Positions 1 through 5,799 of a DNA stretch of 5,799 nucleotides are shown in pieces. The translations under genes and the position numbers were made by a program. The stretch's first letter is position 1; the number at the start of each line of letters is the position of its first letter. Source of the stretch: Ktedonobacter sp. Lineage in GTDB: Bacteria > Chloroflexota > Ktedonobacteria > Ktedonobacterales > Ktedonobacteraceae. The notes beneath the pieces were generated by a model that was given only the letters and a program-made list of their open reading frames with translations, did no database searches and was not told where the DNA came from. Where the stretch lies: positions 1 through 5,799 of the forward strand of contig DMFQ01000484.1 of assembly GCA_003450555.1 (NCBI GenBank), in the 5' to 3' direction.

Positions 1-468
1 ATAGCAGAGGCTATTGTCAGCAGGCAGATAGCTGCCGTCTTCCTCGCGAGCAAAATAAAATTCATGTTCTACAGCTGCCTCGGCACGCATTCCCAGAGTG
101 GCGTATTGAGCAATCATACGCTTGAGGAACGTGCGTGGACAGGCGTCCCAGGGCCTACCATCTGTGAGAATCATATCGCACATCATGCTGCCTGTGTTTG
201 GCACGTACGGCAACGTTACAAAAGTTTGTGGATCGGGAATGAGACGAAACTCACCGATCGGTCCCATTCCTTCTACGGGAGCAAGCGATTCGACGCTTGT
301 AAACGCCTGCATAGCCAGAGTCTGTCCAATGCCCTCGGTAATGCGCGTAGCTATCTTCGAGGCATGAGTGGCCTTCCCTCGAATAATGCCACCATTATCA
401 CAATACAAAAAACGTACAAGCCTGAGGTCAGCGTTGCGTACTTGTTGCACGACATCCTGAGCATTCAT
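1..468 (-). CDS. Glutamine-synthetase-family protein, N-terminal part (runs off left edge)
   Basis: This is an open frame of 156 codons read from ATG 468 to the window edge without a stop. Residues about 15-100 look like the glutamine synthetase N-terminal beta-grasp domain: VRFLYCDNGGIIRGKATH near 18-35, then GEFRLIPDPQTFVTLPYVP near 72-90. The catalytic domain begins at about 110 with PRTFLKRM. VEHEFYF at 133-139 matches the E-x-E metal-binding strand (E134, E136). A GAGGAGAG ribosome site (478-485) lies 9 nt before the ATG, which supports this start. Family members ligate ammonia or an amine to the gamma-carboxyl of glutamate using ATP. The short N-terminus and IRGK motif suggest a GlnA-like or gamma-glutamyl-polyamine (PuuA-like) branch rather than housekeeping GlnA, but about two thirds of the protein is missing, so the substrate cannot be decided. 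The gene lies 215 nt beyond the LLM gene, same strand, apparently with its own promoter. Confidence 0.85.
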   Translation of the reverse strand, partial: MNAQDVVQQVRNADLRLVRFLYCDNGGIIRGKATHASKIATRITEGIGQTLAMQAFTSVESLAPVEGMGPIGEFRLIPDPQTFVTLPYVPNTGSMMCDMILTDGRPWDACPRTFLKRMIAQYATLGMRAEAAVEHEFYFAREEDGSYLPADNSLCY

Positions 469-547
469 CTGAATACACTCTCCTCATTTAGTTGTAGAGT
501 AAAATGGATGAGCGAAGAAACTATAATCCTTGTCGCAGGTTGTGAGT

Positions 548-576
548 AGTATAGCAAAGCATATCACAGAAAACAA
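548..576 (-). promoter_or_regulatory. Candidate sigma-70-type promoter for the glutamine-synthetase-like gene
   Basis: Read on the minus strand, TTGTTT (571-576) is followed after exactly 17 nt by TATACT (548-553), a 5/6 match to the -10 consensus. The -35 box matches only at its first three bases. The position, about 80 nt upstream of the start codon at 468, is plausible. The gene would need its own promoter because a hairpin separates it from the LLM gene. This is pattern-based inference only. Confidence 0.4.
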
Positions 577-610
577 GAAAGAGTGGCTTTGCTTCTCCCC
601 ATCGAGTCAA

Positions 611-656
611 AGAAGGAGGATAGCAGGACATGTCACTGCCCAGCTATCCTCTTTCT
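611..656 (-). terminator. Inverted repeat downstream of the LLM gene, possible terminator
   Basis: Bases 611-624 pair with 643-656: 13 of 14 positions are Watson-Crick, including an uninterrupted 9-bp core GAGGATAGC/GCTATCCTC, and the single mismatch (615/652) is a G-U wobble in plus-strand RNA. The loop is 18 nt and contains the palindrome GACATGTC. On the minus strand the hairpin starts 27 nt after the LLM stop codon. Its 3' arm ends CCTTCT and is followed by TTGACT, so it lacks a clean U-run. A terminator is the best guess from position; an RNA-processing or mRNA-stabilising stem is the alternative. Confidence 0.45.
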
Positions 657-683
657 CTGTGGTCAACATACAATCGCCGACCG

Positions 684-1640
684 CTATTGGTGCATACACT
701 CCTGTGCAAACATGCGTACCGACTCGAGATCTTTCGAATCCTGCATAAAGACGATAATCTCCTGTGCTCCCGCCTGCTCGATTTCTTTGAGACGACGGCG
801 AATTGCCTCGGGCGTTCCCACGAGTGCCTGCTCGCGTATGCGACCCGAAGGGATATTGCGCGCGTACGGCCCAGCTTTTGCCATAGCTTCCTCGTCTGTC
901 GCCGCAATGGCGCAGTTGAAGAGGACAGTGCGCTTAATACTGTTGTAATCGCGTCCAATGTCATCGCAATGCTTCTTGAGGACAGAAAATTTGTGCTCAA
1001 GCCCTGCCACATCCAGATGCCCAATGTTACAAGCATCCCCATATTGTGCTACCAGCTTGAGTGTTACCTTTTCGCCACCACCACCAATCAATAAGGGAAT
1101 GTGTGGTTTTTGCACGCCTTTGGGCTGGTTGATGGCGCCGTTCACATGGTAATATTTTCCCTCAAATAGTGCTTCATCCTGTGTCCACATTGCCAGAATG
1201 ACCTGTGCTGCCTCTCGTAAGTAGCGCAGGCGTTCTGGAGCGTCGGGAAAGCCGTAACCATAGGCCCGGTACTCGTGCTCGTACCAACCAGCACCGATGC
1301 CAAAATCAAGCCGCCCGTGCGAAAGGACATCGACTGTACTCGCCATTTTCGCCATCAACGCCGGGTTGCGGTAGCCATTGCACGTGACCATCTGTCCAAT
1401 CCTTACCCGTTTTGTATCGCGCGCAAGTGCCGCTGTACTTGTCCAACATTCAAAAGTCACTTCCTGGGTAGGCTCGGGGACAGTATGGAAATGATCGAAT
1501 AGCCAGATTGAATCATATCCCAATGTTTCAGCCTCCTGTGCAACACGGGTCATCGTCTCGTAGGCCTCAACCGGGTCAGGTATGCCGACAAGATCCATGC
1601 GCCATCCCTGTGGTACCAACAAACCAAATTTCAAAGCCAT
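684..1640 (-). CDS. LLM-class F420-dependent oxidoreductase
   Basis: This is a complete 318-residue protein of the bacterial luciferase-like (LLM) fold, a TIM barrel that binds coenzyme F420 or FMN. Family hallmarks are visible in order: the first strand with LKFGLLVPQG (3-12), GYDSIWLFDHFHTVP (41-55), RIGQMVTCNGYRNPALMAKM (80-99), GRLDFGIGAGWYEHEYRAYG (109-128), then a HIPLLIGGGGEK strand in the middle. The GAGWYEHEY motif and overall length resemble the Rv1855c-like group of putative F420-dependent enzymes. The start at 1640 keeps the complete first beta strand, though no strong Shine-Dalgarno precedes it (only a weak GAAAGCGAG). The stop is TAG at 684-686. It is soluble, with no signal peptide. 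The gene is divergent from lacI and shares a 228-nt control region with it, so it may respond to the same signal. The substrate is unknown; FMN rather than F420 cannot be excluded from sequence. Confidence 0.9.
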   Translation of the reverse strand: MALKFGLLVPQGWRMDLVGIPDPVEAYETMTRVAQEAETLGYDSIWLFDHFHTVPEPTQEVTFECWTSTAALARDTKRVRIGQMVTCNGYRNPALMAKMASTVDVLSHGRLDFGIGAGWYEHEYRAYGYGFPDAPERLRYLREAAQVILAMWTQDEALFEGKYYHVNGAINQPKGVQKPHIPLLIGGGGEKVTLKLVAQYGDACNIGHLDVAGLEHKFSVLKKHCDDIGRDYNSIKRTVLFNCAIAATDEEAMAKAGPYARNIPSGRIREQALVGTPEAIRRRLKEIEQAGAQEIIVFMQDSKDLESVRMFAQECMHQ

Positions 1641-1766
1641 ATGCGTAAACTCGCTTTCAGTGTGCTAAGGAAAGAATTACATCGTTTTCATAGTAACATT
1701 AGGTGACACGAATGATGCATACGTCAAGGAGACCCAGCCTTCACATGAAACTCTGCACGCACCCCC

Positions 1767-1796
1767 TTGACAAAGTACGTTTGTATCGTGTATGCT
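1767..1796 (+). promoter_or_regulatory. Promoter of lacI and probably of the inositol operon
   Basis: A perfect -35 box TTGACA (1767-1772) is followed after 18 nt by TATGCT (1791-1796), a 4/6 match to the -10 consensus that keeps the key TA and the final T. Transcription would start near 1802-1804, inside the palindrome described separately, giving a leader of roughly 65 nt before GTG 1869. The TTG of this -35 box is also a possible in-frame start codon; the promoter reading makes that start unlikely. Confidence 0.65.
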
Positions 1797-1801
1797 TCTT
1801 A

Positions 1802-1815
1802 TGCACACGTGTGCA
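1802..1815. promoter_or_regulatory. Perfect 14-bp palindrome, probable LacI-family operator
   Basis: TGCACACGTGTGCA is identical to its own reverse complement and has CG at its centre. LacI/PurR-family operators are typically even-length palindromes with a central CpG, into which the hinge-helix leucines insert. The encoded regulator keeps that hinge leucine (L58 from GTG 1869). The site covers the predicted transcription start just downstream of the -10 box, where a bound repressor would block initiation. That this regulator binds here is inference from position and symmetry. Confidence 0.7.
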
Positions 1816-1851
1816 AAGGCAGAACCACAACTCACATTTGCGTCGTTAGAC

Positions 1852-1860
1852 AAAGGAAGG
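1852..1860 (+). promoter_or_regulatory. Ribosome binding site that fixes the lacI start
   Basis: AAAGGAAGG ends 8 nt before GTG 1869. The in-frame GTG at 1860 overlaps this site and the TTG at 1767 is part of the -35 box, so GTG 1869 is the best start. Confidence 0.75.
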
Positions 1861-1868
1861 TGGGTTAC

Positions 1869-2903
1869 GTGCGTCGACAAGAGAAATCTATTGAAGATAT
1901 TGCTCAAGCGGCCGGTGTCTCACATTCAACCGTGTCGCGGGCGCTCCGCAACAGCCCACTCATTAGTGTAGATGTGCGAGAGCGCATCCAACGTCTGGCA
2001 CATGAGATGGGCTATACGCCTAATGCCATTGCACAGAGTTTACAAACGCGGCAGACCAGCACGATTGGATTAGTGGTGACGTCGATTGCCGATCCATTTT
2101 GGGGTGACGTTATGAAAGGCGTCGAAGAAGTCGCTCGTGCGGCTGGTTTCAGCGTGTTTCTCAGCGCCTCCCACAACGATCCCGACCAGGAAATGGCCAT
2201 CATTGAAACCTTCCACCGCCGGCGTGTTGATGGAATCCTTATCGCAGCATCTCGTATCACCAGCAATAACAAAAAGCGCCAGGATTCTTTCCGCGTGCCA
2301 ACCGTATTGATCAACAGCCAGGCCGAGTCCGAGGCCATGTTGCTGAACTGGGTTTCCGTGGACGATCACAAGGGTGCTCAACTCGCGGTAGAACATCTGC
2401 TGCAACTCGGTCATCGTTCAATTGGCTATCTTGGCACTAACAATCGACCAAGATCAAACCGGCAACGCTTTCTGGGATATCAGAGCACGCTGGCGGCAGC
2501 AGACGTGCCCTTTCGTGACGAGTGGGTAGTGATCTCGCCTGGCAATGAAGCCTCGTATGAGGAAGATGTCACTGCTGGCCAGATCTCGTTACCTCTGTTG
2601 CTTGAAACTGGTGTCACGGCTATTTTCTGCTACAACGACTTGATGGCCACCGGGGTGTTAATCGCTTGCAGGGAACGGGGTATCGTGGTGCCGGAGGAAC
2701 TGAGTGTCATCGGTTTCGACAACATCAAGATGATTAGCTATGTGACGCCTCCACTCACGACAATCCACCAACCAAAGATAGAAATGGGACGCCTTGCAAC
2801 CCAGGTGGTACTGGATTTGTTGCATAATCGTCCAGGTCAAAACTACATGCTGCCGCCAACACTCATATCGCGCGCCAGTACGGCACCTTTAGCGCACGAT
2901 TAG
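1869..2903 (+). CDS. LacI-family transcriptional regulator, probable inositol operon repressor
   Basis: The protein has 344 residues from GTG 1869, the usual length for the family. The N-terminal helix-turn-helix (about 7-28) has SIEDIAQAAGVSHSTVSRALRN; the recognition-helix positions equivalent to LacI Y17, Q18 and R22 are H19, S20 and R24. A hinge helix follows (NAIAQSLQTRQT, with L58). The effector domain is a periplasmic-binding-protein-like sugar-binding fold: TIGLVVTSIADPFWGDVMKG, SVDDHKGAQLAVEHLLQLGHRSIGYLG, FCYNDLMATGVL and VIGFDNI are typical segments. The gene heads the plus-strand run, 24 nt before iolG, and has a promoter with a start-site palindrome, which suggests autorepression relieved by inositol or a catabolite. 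The effector is inferred from gene context only. A longer reading to TTG 1767 would add 34 residues not seen in LacI proteins. Confidence 0.93.
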   Translation: MRRQEKSIEDIAQAAGVSHSTVSRALRNSPLISVDVRERIQRLAHEMGYTPNAIAQSLQTRQTSTIGLVVTSIADPFWGDVMKGVEEVARAAGFSVFLSASHNDPDQEMAIIETFHRRRVDGILIAASRITSNNKKRQDSFRVPTVLINSQAESEAMLLNWVSVDDHKGAQLAVEHLLQLGHRSIGYLGTNNRPRSNRQRFLGYQSTLAAADVPFRDEWVVISPGNEASYEEDVTAGQISLPLLLETGVTAIFCYNDLMATGVLIACRERGIVVPEELSVIGFDNIKMISYVTPPLTTIHQPKIEMGRLATQVVLDLLHNRPGQNYMLPPTLISRASTAPLAHD

Positions 2904-2927
2904 CTTCAGGGAAGGAGGGTTCTGCGA

Positions 2928-3956
2928 ATGTCCACTCCACTTAAGATAGGAGTAATCGGTCTTGGTAGGATGGGCCAGTTATATGCGCGCATACTTGCGA
3001 CCCAGGTCTCCGGAGCTCACCTTTTCGCGGTTGCGGAGGTAAACGAACAAGCGCGAATTCGACTGGTTGATGAACTCAATGTGCCATATACATTTGCCGA
3101 CGCCTATGAACTGCTTGAACTTCCTGAACTGGACGCTGTCGTGATTGCCACACCGACCAGTACGCATCACAATCTGGTGATCGCTGCTGCCGGTTCGGGC
3201 AAAGCGATTTTCTGTGAGAAACCACTTGCTCTGACACTTGAAGAGAATCGCAGGGTATTAGAAGCTGTAGCACGAGCGCAAGTACCGCTTCAGGTAGGTT
3301 TCATGCGCCGCTTTGACGCGGCTTACCAGCGGGCAAAGGCACTGATCGCCGATGGCCGGATCGGGCGCCCAATCACCTTTCAGTCAATTGGGCGTGACCC
3401 ATTCTGCCCACGGCGCGAGTACGCGGACCCGGCATTGAGTGGTGGACTGATTGTCGACATGGCTATCCATGATTTTGACCTCGCCCGCTGGCTCATGGAT
3501 AGCGAGGTGGAGCGTGTATCAGCGGAAGGTGCGCTGCTGGTATGTGAGGAGCTTGCGCAGGTCGGCGATATCGACAACGCTGTGATTACCCTGCGCTTCG
3601 TGAACGGCGCGCTTGGCACAGTCGAAGTGAGCCGCAACGCGTTCTATGGCTACGATATTCGCACGGAAGTGCTTGGTTCCGAGGGAGCTGTCACTATAGG
3701 TGCTCACCAGCATACACCGGTAATATTGTTGACGCGCAGTGGCGCTCAACATGACGTCGTACCATATCTAATGGAGCGCTTCGGCGACGCCTACCGCGCC
3801 CAAATGCAACACTTTGTGAATTGTCTGCGCGACGGCCAGCAACCATCAGTCAATGGATCTGATGCTCTGGCTGCACTTGAGATTGGTATTGCTGCCACGC
3901 GGGCCTACCAGACAGGCCTTCCAGTAATCCTGAGCGAGCTTCGGCTCTCTTCCTAA
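2928..3956 (+). CDS. iolG: Inositol 2-dehydrogenase (Gfo/Idh/MocA family)
   Basis: This is a 342-residue cytoplasmic NAD-dependent dehydrogenase that would oxidise myo-inositol to 2-keto-myo-inositol (EC 1.1.1.18), the first step of inositol breakdown. The N-terminal Rossmann domain has IGVIGLGRMG (7-16; glycine motif GLGRMG), an acidic residue at the end of the second strand (E37, favouring NAD+), ATPTSTHHNLV (74-84) and CEKPL (96-100) with K98. The C-terminal domain carries GLIVDMAIHDFDLARWL, where D177 and H181 match the catalytic Asp/His of Bacillus IolG by spacing. An AAGGAGG site (2912-2918) lies 9 nt before the ATG. The gene is 24 nt after lacI, so it is probably co-transcribed with it. 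The Idh family is broad, and scyllo-inositol or another polyol dehydrogenase is possible; the neighbouring iolB and iolC favour myo-inositol. Confidence 0.88.
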   Translation: MSTPLKIGVIGLGRMGQLYARILATQVSGAHLFAVAEVNEQARIRLVDELNVPYTFADAYELLELPELDAVVIATPTSTHHNLVIAAAGSGKAIFCEKPLALTLEENRRVLEAVARAQVPLQVGFMRRFDAAYQRAKALIADGRIGRPITFQSIGRDPFCPRREYADPALSGGLIVDMAIHDFDLARWLMDSEVERVSAEGALLVCEELAQVGDIDNAVITLRFVNGALGTVEVSRNAFYGYDIRTEVLGSEGAVTIGAHQHTPVILLTRSGAQHDVVPYLMERFGDAYRAQMQHFVNCLRDGQQPSVNGSDALAALEIGIAATRAYQTGLPVILSELRLSS

Positions 3957-4034
3957 ATAATGTTATATCGTCTCTAACCCTTTGCACAAGCCTCTGTAAA
4001 GCATTGAACACGCCAGTAGCCCGTTAAAAGTAGG

Positions 4035-4040
4035 TTGACA
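4035..4040 (+). promoter_or_regulatory. Perfect TTGACA box upstream of iolB, possible internal promoter
   Basis: TTGACA lies 64 nt before the iolB start, in the 148-nt gap after iolG. I see no convincing -10 box at 16-18 nt spacing (AGTCGA at 17 nt), so promoter activity is doubtful. If real, it would let iolB and iolC be expressed separately from lacI-iolG. Confidence 0.25.
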
Positions 4041-4066
4041 AAAATATCGCGGTTAACAGTCGAAGC

Positions 4067-4079
4067 GCATCACTGATGC
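4067..4079. repeat. Short perfect inverted repeat in the iolB leader
   Basis: GCATCA and TGATGC flank a single central C, directly upstream of the iolB ribosome site (4091-4097). A T-run (4085-4089) follows 5 nt later. It could be a protein-binding site or a weak hairpin. The stem is too short for a convincing terminator, and the odd-length centre differs from the CG-centred palindrome before lacI. Confidence 0.35.
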
Positions 4080-4090
4080 ATTGGTTTTTC

Positions 4091-4097
4091 TGAGGAG
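4091..4097 (+). promoter_or_regulatory. Ribosome binding site that fixes the iolB start
   Basis: TGAGGAG ends 7 nt before ATG 4105. The upstream in-frame TTG at 4081 lies before this site and would add eight residues (MVFLRSRY) without a Shine-Dalgarno, so ATG 4105 is preferred. Confidence 0.8.
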
Positions 4098-4104
4098 TCG
4101 CTAT

Positions 4105-5010
4105 ATGCGTAAGTACGATGTGGATAACTTGATTGTCCATCCTGGCAACTCTACCGATCCTGATATAGTCGTCGAAGTGACGCCCGCAGCGGCAGGTTGG
4201 GACTACATCCATTTTCAGTTGCGTCGCCTTAGCGCGCAACATTCATGGTCGTATGCTACCGGCGACTATGAGATGGCAATTGTACCCTTGAGCGGCAGCA
4301 TACGTGTCGAGTCAGACCGGGGACAATGGGCACACATTGGCGTGCGAGAAAGCGTCTTCAGCGGCCTGCCGTACGCGCTCTATCTTTCCCGACATACATC
4401 GTTGACCGTGTACGCCGAAAGCGAATGTGAATATGCTGTCGCCTTGGCCTCAACCGATCAGGATCATGAACCACGCCTGGTCACGCCAGATGACATCAAG
4501 GTCGAGATCCGTGGTGGAGATCATGCGACACGACAGATCAATAACATCATCCCGCCCGGTTTTCCGTGCCATCGGCTCGTTGTCGTGGAAGTATACACGC
4601 CAGGCGGTAATTGGTCGAGCTATCCTCCGCACAAGCATGACGTCCATAAGACCAATCCAACAGGCAATGTGTTGGAGGCCGACCTGGAAGAAGTTTACTT
4701 CTACAAGCTGGATCGCCCGGAAGGCTTTGCTTTCCAACGAATTTACACTGCTCCTGAGTCACCATTACAGCAGGCTGGTTTCCCCATTGATGCAGTGCTG
4801 TTGCCGCGCAATAATGACGTCGTCCTTGTACCCGAAGGCTACCACCCGGTGAGTAGCCCTCCTGGCTACACTACCTATTATCTCAACGTTTTGGCTGGCA
4901 GCGCCCAATCGCTTGCTAACAGCGAGGACGCGCGCTATACCTGGGTCAGAGAGAGTTATCAGTCACGCGATCCGCGTGTGCCAATCTACGATATCACGCG
5001 CCGTTCGTGA
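4105..5010 (+). CDS. iolB: 5-deoxy-glucuronate isomerase
   Basis: This is a 301-residue protein of the KduI/IolB family (double cupin fold) that converts 5-deoxy-D-glucuronate to 5-dehydro-2-deoxy-D-gluconate (EC 5.3.1.30), the step before the kinase. The C-terminal cupin carries the diagnostic metal-site stretch: NWSSYPPHKHD (169-179; H176, H178), LEEVYFYKL (194-202; E196), then GFAFQRIYT (207-215), VPEGYHPV (242-249; H247) and YYLNVLAG (258-265). The C-terminus has DPRVPIYD, close to the usual IolB ending. The length is somewhat above the roughly 270 residues of Bacillus IolB, mostly from the divergent N-terminal cupin and the stretch around 180-190. The gene is 148 nt after iolG and 21 nt before iolC, so it forms a tight pair with iolC. 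Confidence 0.93.
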   Translation: MRKYDVDNLIVHPGNSTDPDIVVEVTPAAAGWDYIHFQLRRLSAQHSWSYATGDYEMAIVPLSGSIRVESDRGQWAHIGVRESVFSGLPYALYLSRHTSLTVYAESECEYAVALASTDQDHEPRLVTPDDIKVEIRGGDHATRQINNIIPPGFPCHRLVVVEVYTPGGNWSSYPPHKHDVHKTNPTGNVLEADLEEVYFYKLDRPEGFAFQRIYTAPESPLQQAGFPIDAVLLPRNNDVVLVPEGYHPVSSPPGYTTYYLNVLAGSAQSLANSEDARYTWVRESYQSRDPRVPIYDITRRS

Positions 5011-5031
5011 GAAGAAGAACAGGAATCAGGT

Positions 5032-5799
5032 ATGGACACAAACTCCAGATCATATGACGTGATCGCCATGGGCCGATCTTCGATCGACCTCTACTCTAAC
5101 GATATCGGTGCTCCATTCGTGGATATCACCAGTTTTGCTGCCTATATTGGTGGCTGCCCCACGAATATCAGCGTTGGCACGCGGCGTTTGGGCCTGCGGT
5201 CAGCACTCTTCACAGCGGTCGGAGAAGACCAGGTGGGCAATTTCATCCTGCATTTTTTGCGACGAGAAGGAGTAGAAACACGTTTCATCCCAACCAAGCC
5301 TGGGCGCCGTTCCAGTGCGGTCGTGCTGGGCATTGAGCCGCCTGACCGCTTCCCGCTGACCTACTATCGTGAGAATTGTGCGGATATCGAACTCAATATC
5401 GATGATGTACTGGCAACACCGATCGCCGATAGCCACACACTGCTCATTACCGGCACTGGCTTGAGCAAGGAGCCGAGCCGCAGTGCGACATTCTTCGCCG
5501 CTGAGTCGGCTCGGCGGGCGGGTACGACGGTGATGCTGGATATCGATTTCCGCCCCGACCAGTGGCATGATGCTCGCGTCTTCGGCACTACACTACGCTC
5601 TGTATTGCACCTGGTCGATATCGTTGTCGGCACGGATGACGAAATTAATGCGGCAATGCTGACCGATCCGAGCCAGATCAACTTGACGCATTCTCAGATC
5701 TCGGATGCGCACGTCAGCGGCGATATCAACGCCGCAATTCAGGCCCTTATTGGCATGGGGCCACGTGTGCTGGCCCAGAAGCGCGGCGCGGCTGGCTCA
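5032..5799 (+). CDS. iolC: 5-dehydro-2-deoxygluconokinase, PfkB family (runs off right edge)
   Basis: The first 256 residues are present without a stop. The enzyme would phosphorylate 5-dehydro-2-deoxy-D-gluconate with ATP (EC 2.7.1.92) before aldol cleavage by IolJ. Visible ribokinase-fold features are VIAMGRSSIDLYS (10-22), the PfkB substrate-site stretch YIGGCPTNISVGTRRLG (38-54), TAVGEDQVGNFI (61-72), the LDIDFRPDQWHD segment (169-180) characteristic of IolC, VVGTDDE (198-204; the acidic N/E motif region) and QKRGAAGS at the edge. The C-terminal GAGD catalytic signature lies outside the window, as would any C-terminal fusion domain. A weak AGGA (5021-5024) sits 7 nt before the ATG, and the gene begins 21 nt after iolB, so translation may be partly coupled. 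Other PfkB sugar kinases are possible, but the motifs and the iolB neighbour make IolC by far the best reading. Confidence 0.92.
   Translation, partial: MDTNSRSYDVIAMGRSSIDLYSNDIGAPFVDITSFAAYIGGCPTNISVGTRRLGLRSALFTAVGEDQVGNFILHFLRREGVETRFIPTKPGRRSSAVVLGIEPPDRFPLTYYRENCADIELNIDDVLATPIADSHTLLITGTGLSKEPSRSATFFAAESARRAGTTVMLDIDFRPDQWHDARVFGTTLRSVLHLVDIVVGTDDEINAAMLTDPSQINLTHSQISDAHVSGDINAAIQALIGMGPRVLAQKRGAAGS

Noticed and set aside
64..549. 161-codon plus-strand open frame
   Set aside because: It lies antisense to the glutamine-synthetase-like gene, has no recognisable domain and reads as low-order shadow sequence; the minus-strand frame has clear family motifs and a Shine-Dalgarno.
630..1094. 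Plus-strand open frames opposite the 3' half of the LLM gene
   Set aside because: They are antisense to a well-supported conserved gene, with no motifs of their own.
1767..1868. N-terminal extension of lacI to TTG 1767
   Set aside because: The TTG is the first half of a perfect -35 box, the added residues are Cys/Tyr-rich and unlike LacI N-termini, and GTG 1869 has a well-spaced ribosome site.
4067..4089. Intrinsic terminator between iolG and iolB
   Set aside because: The stem would be only 4-6 bp with a tiny loop and the T-run is offset by several bases; an operator or chance repeat is as likely.
4081..4104. TTG start for iolB eight codons upstream
   Set aside because: It lies upstream of the TGAGGAG ribosome site that serves ATG 4105.
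4427..4852. 141-codon plus-strand frame inside iolB
   Set aside because: It is an overlapping shadow frame; iolB in the main frame carries all the family motifs.
5101..5727. Repeated GATATC hexamers in iolC (six copies, plus one each in iolB and iolG)
   Set aside because: Every copy is an in-frame Asp-Ile codon pair (GAT ATC), so codon preference and protein sequence explain them without a DNA-level repeat.

Overview
The window reads as a bacterial chromosome segment built around myo-inositol catabolism. On the plus strand lie a LacI-type regulator, an inositol 2-dehydrogenase (iolG), a 5-deoxy-glucuronate isomerase (iolB) and the start of a PfkB-type 5-dehydro-2-deoxygluconokinase (iolC), which runs off the right edge. 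On the minus strand, transcribed away from the regulator, lie an F420-dependent luciferase-like (LLM) oxidoreductase and, further left, the N-terminal third of a glutamine-synthetase-family enzyme that runs off the left edge. Moderate G+C, an F420-type enzyme and bacterial-type Shine-Dalgarno sites and promoters fit a Chloroflexota (Ktedonobacteria-like) or related soil bacterium. That assignment is inference; no rRNA or other marker is present.

Layout: 1-468 (minus) glutamine-synthetase-like gene, partial. 469-683 intergenic, with a candidate minus-strand promoter and a 14-bp inverted repeat just after the LLM gene. 684-1640 (minus) LLM oxidoreductase. 1641-1868 divergent control region, with a strong TTGACA promoter for lacI and a perfect 14-bp palindrome at the expected transcription start. 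1869-2903 lacI. 2928-3956 iolG. 3957-4104 intergenic, with a TTGACA box, a small inverted repeat and a sequence matching one arm of the lacI operator. 4105-5010 iolB. 5032-5799 iolC, partial.

How it works together: IolG oxidises myo-inositol to 2-keto-myo-inositol. IolE and IolD, not in the window, would give 5-deoxy-glucuronate. IolB isomerises this to 5-dehydro-2-deoxygluconate and IolC phosphorylates that. The LacI-type protein is the first gene of the same run (24 nt before iolG) and has a palindrome with a central CG on its own start site, so the simplest model is an autoregulated, inducer-released inositol operon. Characterised inositol regulators mostly belong to other families (DeoR in Bacillus, RpiR in Salmonella and rhizobia, GntR in Corynebacterium, ROK in Thermotoga), so a LacI-type one is notable. 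The roles of the divergent F420 enzyme and the glutamine-synthetase-like gene in this locus are unknown. I found no CRISPR array, mobile element, tRNA or rRNA.
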